64,000 nucleotides of DNA from positions 766,576-830,575 of the forward strand of contig JANLFQ010000001.1 of assembly GCA_024653355.1 (NCBI GenBank). The letters run 5' to 3'. Below the pieces are notes generated by a model. It had not been told where the DNA came from. It ran no database searches and saw only the letters and a program-made list of their open reading frames with translations. Positions 8,943-16,974 of the stretch are shown piece by piece; the stretch's first letter is position 1; every line of letters starts with the position of its first letter. Origin of the DNA: a candidate division WOR-3 bacterium. GTDB lineage: Bacteria > Hydrothermota > Tepidihabitantia > Tepidihabitantales > Tepidihabitantaceae. The position numbers and the translations under genes were made by a program.

Positions 8943-9594
8943 AACGCCGGCTCTTATAAAAATTTATCAGGCGCTTTACCGGGCGTTTGGACCCCGGCAC
9001 TGGTGGCCTGCCGAAACCCCTTTAGAAGTTATCGTTGGTGCCATCCTAACTCAGAATACCGCCTGGAAAAATGTTGAAAAGGCAATCACCAACTTGAAAT
9101 CTGCCGGGCTTTTAGAACTCCCGCAACTCAACCAACTCCCCCTGCGCAAATTGGCAACTATTATCAAACCTGCCGGTTATTACAATATCAAAGCAAAACG
9201 GCTTCGGGCATTAACCGAATGGCTGGAAAATTCTGGCGGGCTGGAGAAATTAACAGCAATTCCAACTCCGGAACTAAGGGCTCAACTGCTTCAGATTCAC
9301 GGTGTCGGTCCTGAAACCGCCGACTCGATTCTCCTTTATGCCTTTAACCGCCCGGTATTCGTGGTCGATGCCTACACCCGAAGAATTTTCAGCCGCTACG
9401 GACTCATCTCAGGAGATGAGCCTTATGAGCAATTAAAAAACTGGCTGGAACAGGAACTTACGCCGCTAACAGGCAAAAGTATTTCCCAGACCGTCGCCCT
9501 ATTCAACGAATACCACGCCCTGCTCGTCCATCTCGGGAAAACCCATTGCCGACCGCAGCCGATTTGTCCGGGCTGTCCCCTTGAGTCCGATTGA
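8896..9594 (+). CDS. Endonuclease III-related HhH-GPD DNA glycosylase (COG2231 type)
   Basis: 232 aa, base-excision repair glycosylase. Visible are AILTQNTAWKNVEKAI, the helix-hairpin-helix LLQIHGVGPETADSILLYAF and the conserved Asp in FVVDAYTRRIF. The EndoIII catalytic Lys position is Glu, as expected for COG2231-type members. The C-terminal Fe-S loop shows only three cysteines (Cys-x5-Cys-x2-Cys) followed by PLESD; the TGA stop occupies the place of the fourth cysteine. Reading through would add only LYPDYTLT before TAA. The cluster is therefore incomplete or uses another ligand. The start (GTG 8896, GAGG nearby) overlaps the PBP gene by 47 nt and is uncertain. Confidence 0.85.
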   Translation: MVPNQQHPVPCTTGRETPALIKIYQALYRAFGPRHWWPAETPLEVIVGAILTQNTAWKNVEKAITNLKSAGLLELPQLNQLPLRKLATIIKPAGYYNIKAKRLRALTEWLENSGGLEKLTAIPTPELRAQLLQIHGVGPETADSILLYAFNRPVFVVDAYTRRIFSRYGLISGDEPYEQLKNWLEQELTPLTGKSISQTVALFNEYHALLVHLGKTHCRPQPICPGCPLESD

Positions 9595-9619
9595 CTTTAC
9601 CCTGATTACACCCTAACAT
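9591..9619 (+). promoter_or_regulatory. lptD promoter, -35 overlapping the upstream stop codon
   Basis: TTGACT (9591-9596), a 17-nt spacer and TAACAT (9614-9619). The ATG follows after seven bases, so the transcript should be leaderless. The TGA inside the -35 is the stop of the glycosylase gene. Confidence 0.55.
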
Positions 9620-9626
9620 AACATTT

Positions 9627-11852
9627 ATGCTCTGCCTCTTACTGATACTGACTCAACTGCCACCCGATTCCCTCACACCATCTGCTGACTCCACACCCGC
9701 CGACATCATCTACTACGGTGGCAAACGCGCCATCTATCTCGCTCCCCAAAACCAGGTTGTCTTACTTGATTCCGCCTGGATTCGCTATCGGGATATGTCA
9801 GTTTATGCCGACTCCATCAACTACCACATTGATACCAAAATTGTCAGCGCCCATCAAAATGTAAAATTCCGCACCGCAAGTGAAGAAGTCGTCGGCCGCG
9901 AACTTTTCTACAATGTCGATACCAGAAAAGGAATGATGCGTCACGCCCGCACCCAGGTGGAAAATGGCTACCTTACCGCCTACGAAGTCTGGCTGGTAAA
10001 GGAAAAAGTCCTCAACGCCCGCAGTGCCGATTACACGACTTGCGACCGGGAACACCCCCACTACACATTCTTCGGTCCCCGGGTCCGTCTCTTGATGGAC
10101 GATGTCGCCATTACCCAGCCGGTCCTGCTCCGTATCGGTCGAGTCCCGATTCTTGCTGCTCCGTTCTGGATTGTCCCGGTCGCATCCAAAAGAAAATCGG
10201 GTTTGATGCCCTTCAAAGTAGGAAATGCGCAAGACCAGGGGTACTATGCCAAAGGCATCTCCTACTACTGGGTCATCAACGACTATGCCGATGCCACTTT
10301 CCTCCTTGACTTAATGACCAAAAAGGGAATTCAACTCCGTACCGAAGCGGTTTATATTGTCAACCCGTATGCCCGCGGTTCAATTCAGGGCTCTTATATC
10401 CGTGAAATCTGGGACACGCTTAATCCCGGTCGTGCGCGTTATAGCTTAAACCTTGCCAGCACCGGTAATCTCACCCCTGCCACCGATTTCAACATCCAGG
10501 CCGAACTCATCTCCGACACCGCTTACGCTCCAGATTACGCCGAAGACCGGCTCGACTGGCTTAAACAGGAAGTTTACTCCTACGCTGCCCTGCGTCATCG
10601 CTTTCCTGCCCTGGGCCGTCTTAATCTCCGGGGCGAACGTCGCACTTACTATATGCGTCACTATCAATACTCCTACCTCCCCGCCGGCTCATTCGCCTTC
10701 AACACCCGCACCCTGCCCGGTAACTGGGACTTTTCGCCCGCATTGAGTTTTTCCCGCCGCGTCGAACAGTACGATTCCAACGGTATTGACACCCTGTTGC
10801 GCCAGCGCCTCACTCCGGGATTATCCTTCAACCTCTCCAGTCCTGACTACCCGTTCGGCAGACTTGATATCAGTGACCAGCTTTCAATCGCCGATTTTTC
10901 GCGCCGTTCATCTACCGCGGCACCCTTTTCGTCCCGCCTCTTAAACCACGAAATCACCGTCGCCACATCTCAAAAAATCCTTGGCATATTCAACACGGCA
11001 GAAGGCATCAACTTCAACCAGAGCGACGACCTGCTGGATACAATGCCACTTGAACCCCGTTACTCTCTCTATTTAAGCAGTAGTTTCTCACTCTATCGGG
11101 TATTCGGACTATCAGCGTCTACCATTCACGGTATCCTTCACACCGTTACACCAACTATGCAATTTAACTACCAGCCGCGCGTCACTACCCAGGGACTGTT
11201 TGGCAAAATAAAACTAAATCAGCCGGAAAACGCTTTGCTGGTACTGGGCATCAACAACGGTTTTCAGGCAAAAATCGGTGCAACAAAACAAAAGGTTGAC
11301 TTCGGCACGGCAAACATCACCACCACCTACAACCTGCTCAACTATCACTTCACCCCATTCACCGGCAACCTCAGTCTCCGGCCTTTTGCCCTTTTCCCGA
11401 TTGTTGACTCGGGTCCGGTGCGCAATAACCTGAACCTGTATCTGGACGGTAACTTCTCATTTAACCCCGACTCAATGCGGTTCGGGCAAGACTTTTCCGC
11501 CCTTACCACTTTTCTCTGGACACACACAATCACCGACACCATTCGCCATCAGGAAAAGGGCTGGGAATTGCGCCTCAATCATTCGATTGGCAAAAATATC
11601 CATATGATTACCGGGTCTGTGGCATTCTCCTATGCCGGCTGGCGCCTCGGGCTTAATTCCCTCGGTTACAACATCACCCAGCACCAGGTGACCGACTACT
11701 CATTAACTCTCTGGCGTGACCTTCACTGTTGGGAGGCGCTGATAAACCTTTCCGGGCTAGGCAGGCAGTGGCGCTACGATTTCGAGGTCCGAATCAAAAA
11801 ACTGCCCGATGTTCGTTTCGGCAAAAGTACATTCCGCGCCTTCCTACCATGA
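9627..11852 (+). CDS. lptD: LPS-assembly protein LptD (OstA-like outer membrane protein)
   Basis: 741 aa. LptD is the outer-membrane barrel that inserts lipopolysaccharide. A short signal peptide (MLCLLLILTQL) precedes an OstA/LptA-like jelly-roll region at about 25-150, with repeated Asp/Tyr beta-strands such as VVLLDSAWIRYRDMSVYADS and KIVSAHQNVKF. Then comes the LptD-type segment PVLLRIGRVPILAAPFWIVPV and a long barrel of amphipathic strands to the end. LptD often has disulfide cysteines; few are seen here. The ATG has no ribosome binding site but lies right after a -10 box. Its last bases overlap maf (ATGA). It is good evidence for a diderm with LPS or a similar outer lipid. Confidence 0.82.
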   Translation: MLCLLLILTQLPPDSLTPSADSTPADIIYYGGKRAIYLAPQNQVVLLDSAWIRYRDMSVYADSINYHIDTKIVSAHQNVKFRTASEEVVGRELFYNVDTRKGMMRHARTQVENGYLTAYEVWLVKEKVLNARSADYTTCDREHPHYTFFGPRVRLLMDDVAITQPVLLRIGRVPILAAPFWIVPVASKRKSGLMPFKVGNAQDQGYYAKGISYYWVINDYADATFLLDLMTKKGIQLRTEAVYIVNPYARGSIQGSYIREIWDTLNPGRARYSLNLASTGNLTPATDFNIQAELISDTAYAPDYAEDRLDWLKQEVYSYAALRHRFPALGRLNLRGERRTYYMRHYQYSYLPAGSFAFNTRTLPGNWDFSPALSFSRRVEQYDSNGIDTLLRQRLTPGLSFNLSSPDYPFGRLDISDQLSIADFSRRSSTAAPFSSRLLNHEITVATSQKILGIFNTAEGINFNQSDDLLDTMPLEPRYSLYLSSSFSLYRVFGLSASTIHGILHTVTPTMQFNYQPRVTTQGLFGKIKLNQPENALLVLGINNGFQAKIGATKQKVDFGTANITTTYNLLNYHFTPFTGNLSLRPFALFPIVDSGPVRNNLNLYLDGNFSFNPDSMRFGQDFSALTTFLWTHTITDTIRHQEKGWELRLNHSIGKNIHMITGSVAFSYAGWRLGLNSLGYNITQHQVTDYSLTLWRDLHCWEALINLSGLGRQWRYDFEVRIKKLPDVRFGKSTFRAFLP

Positions 11853-12514
11853 GCGAGCCCGCAATCTACCTTGCCTCCACCTCTCCTCGACGGCGTCAGA
11901 TCCTTCGTCTCCTCGGAATTAAGTTTCGTTCGCTGCGCCCCGATTTCCTTGAACCTAACATCAAAACCAGCAATGCACCCAAAAAATTCGCCATCACCTG
12001 TGCCCTATTCAAAGCGCTATCCTGCCTGCGTCGTCATAAAATAAAGTCCGGTCTGGTCATCGGTATGGACACAATCGTTGTTCAGAAAAACCGCATCCTG
12101 GGTAAACCGGCAAACCTTAGTGAGGCGCGAAAAATACTTAAAATACTTTCTGGTAAAATGCACTATGTTATTACTGGTGTTGCAATTATAAAATTACCCC
12201 AAAAATGTATAATAACCGGTGCGGAATCCACTCGGGTAAAATTTCGTCCTTTGTCCTTTAACGAAATTAACCGGTACATCCATACCCCAGAACCGTTTGA
12301 CAAAGCCGGCGCCTATGCAATTCAAGGCCGCGCTTCGGTATTCATTGAAAAAATCAATGGTTGCTATCTTAATGTCATAGGTTTACCGGTTCCGCTCCTG
12401 TTCAAACTACTGAAACAGATTGAACCTGAGGCAAAACTTTATGGTGATGTGAGCCGAATTTCAACCCGAAAGCAGGCATCGGCTAAATTACGCCCGTTAT
12501 CAAGAACCAGATAA
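11849..12514 (+). CDS. maf: Maf-like nucleoside triphosphate pyrophosphatase
   Basis: 221 aa, slightly longer than usual (about 190-200). Maf proteins hydrolyse modified or canonical (d)NTPs such as dTTP/UTP to the monophosphate. Typical motifs are the opening AIYLASTSPRRRQILRLLG, GMDTIVVQKNRILGKP, and FDKAGAYAIQGRASVFIEKINGCYLNVIG in pieces. The ATG at 11849 overlaps the lptD stop. The last about 25 residues, after LLFKLLKQ, look non-conserved and lie antisense to the end of the convergent gene (76-nt overlap), so the stop may have drifted downstream. Family assignment is firm; the substrate is not. Confidence 0.88.
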   Translation: MSEPAIYLASTSPRRRQILRLLGIKFRSLRPDFLEPNIKTSNAPKKFAITCALFKALSCLRRHKIKSGLVIGMDTIVVQKNRILGKPANLSEARKILKILSGKMHYVITGVAIIKLPQKCIITGAESTRVKFRPLSFNEINRYIHTPEPFDKAGAYAIQGRASVFIEKINGCYLNVIGLPVPLLFKLLKQIEPEAKLYGDVSRISTRKQASAKLRPLSRTR

Positions 12515-13122
12515 TAGACCCCGCTTGTGGGAATGGTATCGTAAAACGGCCGGCTGTCATCGGCAAGCCGCCGGATTAAAAAATCTGCCTCTTCCTGATT
12601 CTGCCAGCGGTAAAAATTCGTCTCGTCCAAGAAAAGTAGATACACATTACGGTTATCAGCCTGTGACTGTCCGCTCAACCGGTATCCTTCCCATGCGGAA
12701 TCGGCACAGAAAACATAATTGCCACCTTTCACTGCACCATCCCAGGCAGCGAAAACTACAACCCGGGGCTTAACAGTAACAAACAGCGAGTCCCGTGCCT
12801 TTCTACCCTGCCGGTCCATCACTTCAATACCAATTAGCGCCCTCCCGGATGAGTCCGGAGCACGCCACAGCACGCTGTCATTTCTGATTTTTACCAGCCT
12901 CCCCGCGGTACACCACCATTGAAATGTTAACCCATTACTCTGGAAACCTTCCACTTCGCACCGATACCAGGTACTATCGCGCGCGTTTAAATCTGTTCTC
13001 CCGGTCAGCGCTTTAATTGTTAAGTCCGGAGCCAAACTAAAACAACGCCCGCCGATCGCACAGACTACGAAAAAACCTGCCAAAACCAGTAACAACCGAA
13101 GCCAAACGGTTTTCATCATCAT
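12439..13122 (-). CDS. Secreted or membrane-anchored Ig-like domain protein, unknown function
   Basis: 227 aa, not recognised. A hydrophobic signal or anchor sequence (WLRLLLVLAGFFVVCAIGG) at about 6-25 precedes a region of short beta-strands reading like an Ig/PKD domain: LTIKALTGRTDLNARDSTWYRCEV, SNGLTFQWWCTAGRL, LIGIEVMDRQGRKARDSLFVTV, in pieces. A second beta-rich part follows with many aromatic residues, ending FRVEIRLTSP. It is probably periplasmic. The gene starts with three consecutive ATG codons and a promoter leaving only about five bases of leader. It converges on maf with a 76-nt 3' overlap. The function cannot be inferred. Confidence 0.6.
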   Translation of the reverse strand: MMMKTVWLRLLLVLAGFFVVCAIGGRCFSLAPDLTIKALTGRTDLNARDSTWYRCEVEGFQSNGLTFQWWCTAGRLVKIRNDSVLWRAPDSSGRALIGIEVMDRQGRKARDSLFVTVKPRVVVFAAWDGAVKGGNYVFCADSAWEGYRLSGQSQADNRNVYLLFLDETNFYRWQNQEEADFLIRRLADDSRPFYDTIPTSGVYYLVLDNGRNLADACFRVEIRLTSP

Positions 13123-13134
13123 AACCCGCTCTTT

Positions 13135-13164
13135 GAATTATTCAACATCCTTTTTTTGTGTCAA
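13135..13164 (-). promoter_or_regulatory. Promoter of the minus-strand Ig-like protein gene
   Basis: TTGACA (13164-13159 on the minus strand), an 18-nt spacer and TAATTC (13140-13135). It predicts an ultra-short leader (about five bases) before the ATGs at 13122. Confidence 0.45.
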
Positions 13165-13201
13165 GAAAACAACCACATCCTTTAAATACCGGGCGACTTT
13201 A

Positions 13202-13444
13202 TTGGCAAAATTAATGCGCTGATATATTGCCGGCGGTTGTCTGTATGAATGTCAGCTAGAAGTTAAACCTGATGTTCCGATGCAGAACTCATAAAAGGGT
13301 AAGCCCGGGGCAGGCCCCAATACTAACCCGGGAGCGGTACTACCGACAACCTCACAATGGGGTTACTAAATATGCGCCTAACCAAATGTTAAATTCCCTA
13401 CTCGTTTAATTCCGAATCTAACCGGAAAAACCAATTAAGCCGAA
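13202..13444 (+). ncRNA. Candidate structured leader or small RNA upstream of the ferritin-like gene
   Basis: The 322-nt gap at 13123-13444 contains no credible ORF. A weak promoter (TTGGCA 13202-13207, TATATT 13223-13228) is followed by a region with nested complementarity: GGTTGTC (13235-13241) pairs with GACAACC (13345-13351), and between them GTTC/GAAC, GGGT/ACCC and a GGGG-CAGG-CCCC hairpin can form. I do not recognise it as 6S, SRP, RNase P or tmRNA, and no known riboswitch core is seen. It could be an independent sRNA or a 5' regulatory leader of the downstream gene. The assignment rests on hand-found pairings only. Confidence 0.3.
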
Positions 13445-14008
13445 ATGACTAAGGTTGATTTTTACCCCATTCACCATTATGATTTAACGATGCCTGAATC
13501 AGAAATCATCGCGCTCCTCAACCTTGCCCAGACCGCCGAAAAGGAAAGTTTGAGGCAATATCTGGAGTTTGCCTATCATACAAAAGACCCCGGCGGAAAA
13601 GATATGTTCATCCGGCTGGCGCTGGATGAATACCACCACTGGCAGTTAATTGAAAGACAGATACTTTCCTTTACTCAAACCGGTACATTCAAGCCGGTTG
13701 ACATCCCGACTTCACTTCTTGAGCGACTCGTTCCCCACCTTTCACAAAAAGAAATGCTAATCCGGGGCAAAGAAAAGCAGGACAAACTCAACGCCTTGCA
13801 AACTGCGCTTCAGTTAGAAAGGTCGGCGCGCGATTTTTACCATCAAGCCCAAGAGCAAACTGCGGCTGACGAACTCCGGCAACTTCTCCTGCGTCTTGAG
13901 CAAATGGAGCAGGCACATCTCGAATTGATTCAAGCTGAAATCGACCACATACAGAAGACCGGCTTCTGGTTCTGGTTTGCCGAGTTTACCCTGGAAGGAA
14001 ACCCTTAA
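13445..14008 (+). CDS. Ferritin-like/rubrerythrin-type diiron protein
   Basis: 187 aa, four-helix bundle. The iron-ligand pattern is visible: Glu in QTAEKESLRQYLEFAYH, the ExxH motif in LALDEYHHWQLIE, Glu in QLERSARDFYHQA and ExxH in LEQMEQAHLELIQ. There is no C-terminal rubredoxin domain, so it is not a classical rubrerythrin; it resembles COG1633-type ferritin-like proteins. Likely a role in peroxide or iron handling in an anaerobe. It ends with an aromatic FWFWFAEF motif of unknown meaning. The ATG at 13445 lacks a clear ribosome binding site, and it overlaps the convergent gene end by four bases. Confidence 0.75.
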   Translation: MTKVDFYPIHHYDLTMPESEIIALLNLAQTAEKESLRQYLEFAYHTKDPGGKDMFIRLALDEYHHWQLIERQILSFTQTGTFKPVDIPTSLLERLVPHLSQKEMLIRGKEKQDKLNALQTALQLERSARDFYHQAQEQTAADELRQLLLRLEQMEQAHLELIQAEIDHIQKTGFWFWFAEFTLEGNP

Positions 14009-15342
14009 GAAATCTCTCTTACCCGCTCCTGAAATTTGATGCCCAGGTTTTCCAGTTCGGTAAGCACCGGCTGATAAATCTCGGGCACAACCGGAATCTG
14101 CACACCGGTAAGATGCAGTTGCCCATCGATTATCATCTTCACCGCAATCGCCGCCGGTAAACTTACGGTTCGTGCCATCGCCGAATCGCCATCGGGCTGA
14201 CCAAAGTCAATCAAAGTGGACTCAATAAACTCACCCCGCTTATCAGGATATGCAACCTCAAACTGGTGCTGGAGTACTATCATATCCCTTTCGCCCGGTT
14301 TATACGACATTCGCTCCAGCATCGCCTTCGCCAGAATGTCGAGGCTGGAACCACGCTCAAGCCCGATGCACTCGTCACTGAAAAGCCCGAGCCAACCCAA
14401 TCGTTCCATTACCGGGTTATCAATACTCAACCCCAGTTTTTTTGCCACATCTTGCCGCAAATCGCCTTCTTCCGGAACAAACTCTCTTAACCACTGAGCA
14501 TAAGTCATTCTCTTCAGGTCACTCCACTCCCGGTCGTCTTTGAGCAACCCAAGGTTAACAAGCGCCTGCATCGTTTCGCACCAGCCCGTATTCCGGAATG
14601 TCGCCCGCAACATTGTTTTTATCCCCTGAAGCCCGTATAGTTCGATGTACGGTAAGGAGTTGCGATTGGGATAAGCCTCAAGTTCGCCCAGCCCTTCAAC
14701 TTTCGTCTTCCAGTAAGAAGAAAAAAGCTGGCTGCTGGGAACAAAAACCTCTTTACCATCTTTTAAAAAACGAGCATCGTTTCGTCCCGCCATTAATACC
14801 CCCTTAGGGCTCCAGGAAAACTTGTATCCCAGAGGGTTGTCGTTGGCATCCGGGGCTGGCAGGCCACCGCAGGAAGAAACGAAACTGACAACTTTACCGC
14901 CCGCATTCCGAACTCGGTCGATAATTACCATCGCCGACATATGGTCAATGCCTGGGTCCAGTCCGATTTCGTTTAAGAAAAGTAAGCCGGCTTTTGCCGC
15001 TGGCTCGGAGAACTGGCGCATCGCATCACCAACATAAGATGTCGTCACTAAATGTTTTTTCAAGTCCAGACAGTGCCGGGCGACAGTTGTGTGATAGGTA
15101 TACGGCAAAAGGCTAACCACGACATCGGCGTCCGCAACTAATCGGTGTAACTCGGGTTCGTTATCAACCAGGAGTGGCACCGCCTTGCCATTTGGATGCC
15201 CGGCAATCAAATCTTGTGCCTTACTTACAGTCCGGGTCGCCACCACTGTTTCAACATCGGGCAACTCCAGCAGATAGCGGACCATCGGTCTTGAAACAAG
15301 ACCGGCACCAAGTATTAAAACTCGCTTCTTGCTCTTTGTCAT
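14005..15342 (-). CDS. Saccharopine dehydrogenase (L-glutamate-forming type)
   Basis: 445 aa. The N-terminal Rossmann fold reads RVLILGAGLVSRPMVRYLLEL. The rest follows LYS9/AASS C-domain proteins: VVSLLPYTYHTTVARHC, TTSYVGDAM, NEIGLDPGIDHMSA and SSCGGLPAPDANDNPLGYKFSWSP in pieces. These features indicate conversion of saccharopine to glutamate and 2-aminoadipate semialdehyde. It lies six bases downstream of the lysine-ketoglutarate-reductase-like gene in the same operon, the two halves being one fused protein (AASS) in animals. The reverse biosynthetic direction is possible, but this pairing fits lysine catabolism. The start is ATG at 15342. Confidence 0.88.
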   Translation of the reverse strand: MTKSKKRVLILGAGLVSRPMVRYLLELPDVETVVATRTVSKAQDLIAGHPNGKAVPLLVDNEPELHRLVADADVVVSLLPYTYHTTVARHCLDLKKHLVTTSYVGDAMRQFSEPAAKAGLLFLNEIGLDPGIDHMSAMVIIDRVRNAGGKVVSFVSSCGGLPAPDANDNPLGYKFSWSPKGVLMAGRNDARFLKDGKEVFVPSSQLFSSYWKTKVEGLGELEAYPNRNSLPYIELYGLQGIKTMLRATFRNTGWCETMQALVNLGLLKDDREWSDLKRMTYAQWLREFVPEEGDLRQDVAKKLGLSIDNPVMERLGWLGLFSDECIGLERGSSLDILAKAMLERMSYKPGERDMIVLQHQFEVAYPDKRGEFIESTLIDFGQPDGDSAMARTVSLPAAIAVKMIIDGQLHLTGVQIPVVPEIYQPVLTELENLGIKFQERVREIS

Positions 15343-15347
15343 AAAAA

Positions 15348-16664
15348 TTATCCCCTTTCTTTTACAAACTGCTCGAGATACTTATAGTTCGGCGTTAACT
15401 CGCCTTTATGGAGAATCAGCGCCCGTTGTAAAGGTCCGGGTAGGGCTAATCGCGCCAACCCAACCTGAAAGTCGGTATTGGCAAGCACCGGCATAAACGG
15501 TAACAACGCCTCGCCAAACTCCTGGGAGGCGTCTAACGCCAGTTCACAAGGTAAATTGTCAACCGCCATTATCACAATCCCCTGCCCCTCTAAACCATCG
15601 GTGACCTTTTCGGTCAAAGGGTCATAAATAAAAAATGGTGCACCGGGGTCGGTCGTTTTTACAGTAATTTCAATTGCCCCCTCAATGTCACAGGAGATAT
15701 CTCCGATAATCGTCAGTTTAAATTTATCTACCCTGAAGTTCTGTCTCAAATAATCTTTTGTTACCAGTCGCGGATAACGGTTGTCCCAGTAAATACAGTT
15801 GACCAGTACCGAAAGATAGGGCAAGTAACTTTCAAATTTGGCACGATAGCGCTCGGGATGGTTAAAATAGTCTTTAAGGTCAAACTTCTGCTGCGGGATT
15901 TTCGGCTCTACTGTATCTTCTTCCTTGAAAATAACCTGATAAATACGGTCCCCTTTCCCCTCTTTTATCAAAGCCGGTAAATCCGCCGGGGCAACTGTCG
16001 TTGTTCCCAGCGCCGTCAGAATTTCGCCCACCCCCCGGGCAACATTACCATAACCGACAACGCCAATAACCAGCGGCGTTAGTTCCTTTGGTAAACCATT
16101 CTTTCGCACCGTCTCTCCGACCCGGGCAATTGCCTCTTTCGCTCTTTCAACGACCCCATACTCATGCGCCAGTTTCACCTCCTGAAATGGTGTTTCCCAG
16201 CCCAGTACCTTCAACCTTTGACCTAACCCGGCAATGGTATCAATCATTCCGGCAATTCCCGCAAATCGACCAAAGAAAACCAGCCTCCTCCCATCCTCAT
16301 CGGTAATCCTTTCGTAATCGAGTAGCGAGCAACCCAACTCCATCATTCGCCTTAGCATCTTCATATTGTGGGGCTGACCCTTAATCACATGGGCAAAAAA
16401 TAGATAGGTTGCCTGAGGGCGGAAAAAACTGACGGGCATCTCCTTGACACCGAGCACGATCGGACAATCGGCGATATCCTCCCGAACCTCGGCACCCGCC
16501 GCCCGGTACTCAGCGTCGCTGAAAATTCGAATTGGTGAACTCTGCACTACAAATCTCAAACCTTGTTCCTCAATCAGTCGTCTTATCTGGTTCGGTGTCA
16601 ACGGCACCCGCCGTTCCCAGATGTTCTTATCTTCTCGCCTGATACCGATTACATTTCTTGCCAT
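15348..16664 (-). CDS. Lysine-2-oxoglutarate reductase-like protein (AlaDH/PNT fold)
   Basis: 438 aa. The N-terminal half is an alanine dehydrogenase/transhydrogenase-type domain (IGIRREDKNIWERRVPLTPN, and YLFFAHVIKGQPHNMKMLRR) and the middle has a nucleotide loop VVGYGNVARGVGEIL. The sequences LVNCIYWDNRYPRLVTKDYL and IIGDISCDIEGAIE are typical of LKR domains of AASS. It should join lysine and 2-oxoglutarate to saccharopine. It is the first gene of a two-gene operon with saccharopine dehydrogenase. The promoter leaves a leader of about five bases, with no ribosome binding site seen. Confidence 0.85.
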   Translation of the reverse strand: MARNVIGIRREDKNIWERRVPLTPNQIRRLIEEQGLRFVVQSSPIRIFSDAEYRAAGAEVREDIADCPIVLGVKEMPVSFFRPQATYLFFAHVIKGQPHNMKMLRRMMELGCSLLDYERITDEDGRRLVFFGRFAGIAGMIDTIAGLGQRLKVLGWETPFQEVKLAHEYGVVERAKEAIARVGETVRKNGLPKELTPLVIGVVGYGNVARGVGEILTALGTTTVAPADLPALIKEGKGDRIYQVIFKEEDTVEPKIPQQKFDLKDYFNHPERYRAKFESYLPYLSVLVNCIYWDNRYPRLVTKDYLRQNFRVDKFKLTIIGDISCDIEGAIEITVKTTDPGAPFFIYDPLTEKVTDGLEGQGIVIMAVDNLPCELALDASQEFGEALLPFMPVLANTDFQVGLARLALPGPLQRALILHKGELTPNYKYLEQFVKERG

Positions 16665-16676
16665 AATAAGTCATAT

Positions 16677-16704
16677 ATCTTAATAAAAAGCCATGCCAAG
16701 TCAA
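16677..16704 (-). promoter_or_regulatory. Promoter of the saccharopine-pathway operon
   Basis: TTGACT (16704-16699, minus strand), a 16-nt spacer and TAAGAT (16682-16677). The start codon at 16664 is 12 bases after the -10, so the leader is about five bases. Confidence 0.45.
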
Positions 16705-16776
16705 AATATAAAATCGCTACTGACCCGGCAGAAGAAAAATGGTGCGGGGCGTTCTGTTTTGCCCGGACCAAATTCC

Positions 16777-16974
16777 TTGACTTTTACCTTGCTTTGGTTA
16801 TGATATATTGCCGATTGAAAACGGGTTCTCAACCGGCAGATAAAAGTAGTAACCCGAAAAAACAGGCTGGGAACCGTTCAGTTCCGGGTAAGAGCACAGA
16901 CCGGTTTAATTTAATCAGTGTGCGAACCCACCTTTTGAACGATTCTCAAGCGAAAACATAACAGGAGGATAGTT
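16777..16974 (+). promoter_or_regulatory. Promoter and long 5' leader of the RRM protein gene
   Basis: TTGACT (16777-16782), a 16-nt spacer and TATGAT (16799-16804) precede a leader of about 165 nt that ends in AGGAGG before the ATG at 16975. It holds short hairpins such as GGTTctcAACC and GGAACcgttcaGTTCC. Long leaders are common for cold-shock-type RNA-binding genes. The remaining gap, 16665-16776, holds the divergent promoter and nothing else recognised. Confidence 0.45.

Noticed and set aside
9592-9621. TGA of the EndoIII-like gene as a selenocysteine codon
   Set aside because: Read-through adds only eight residues, no SECIS-like hairpin is visible just downstream, and the TGA is fully explained as stop plus -35.
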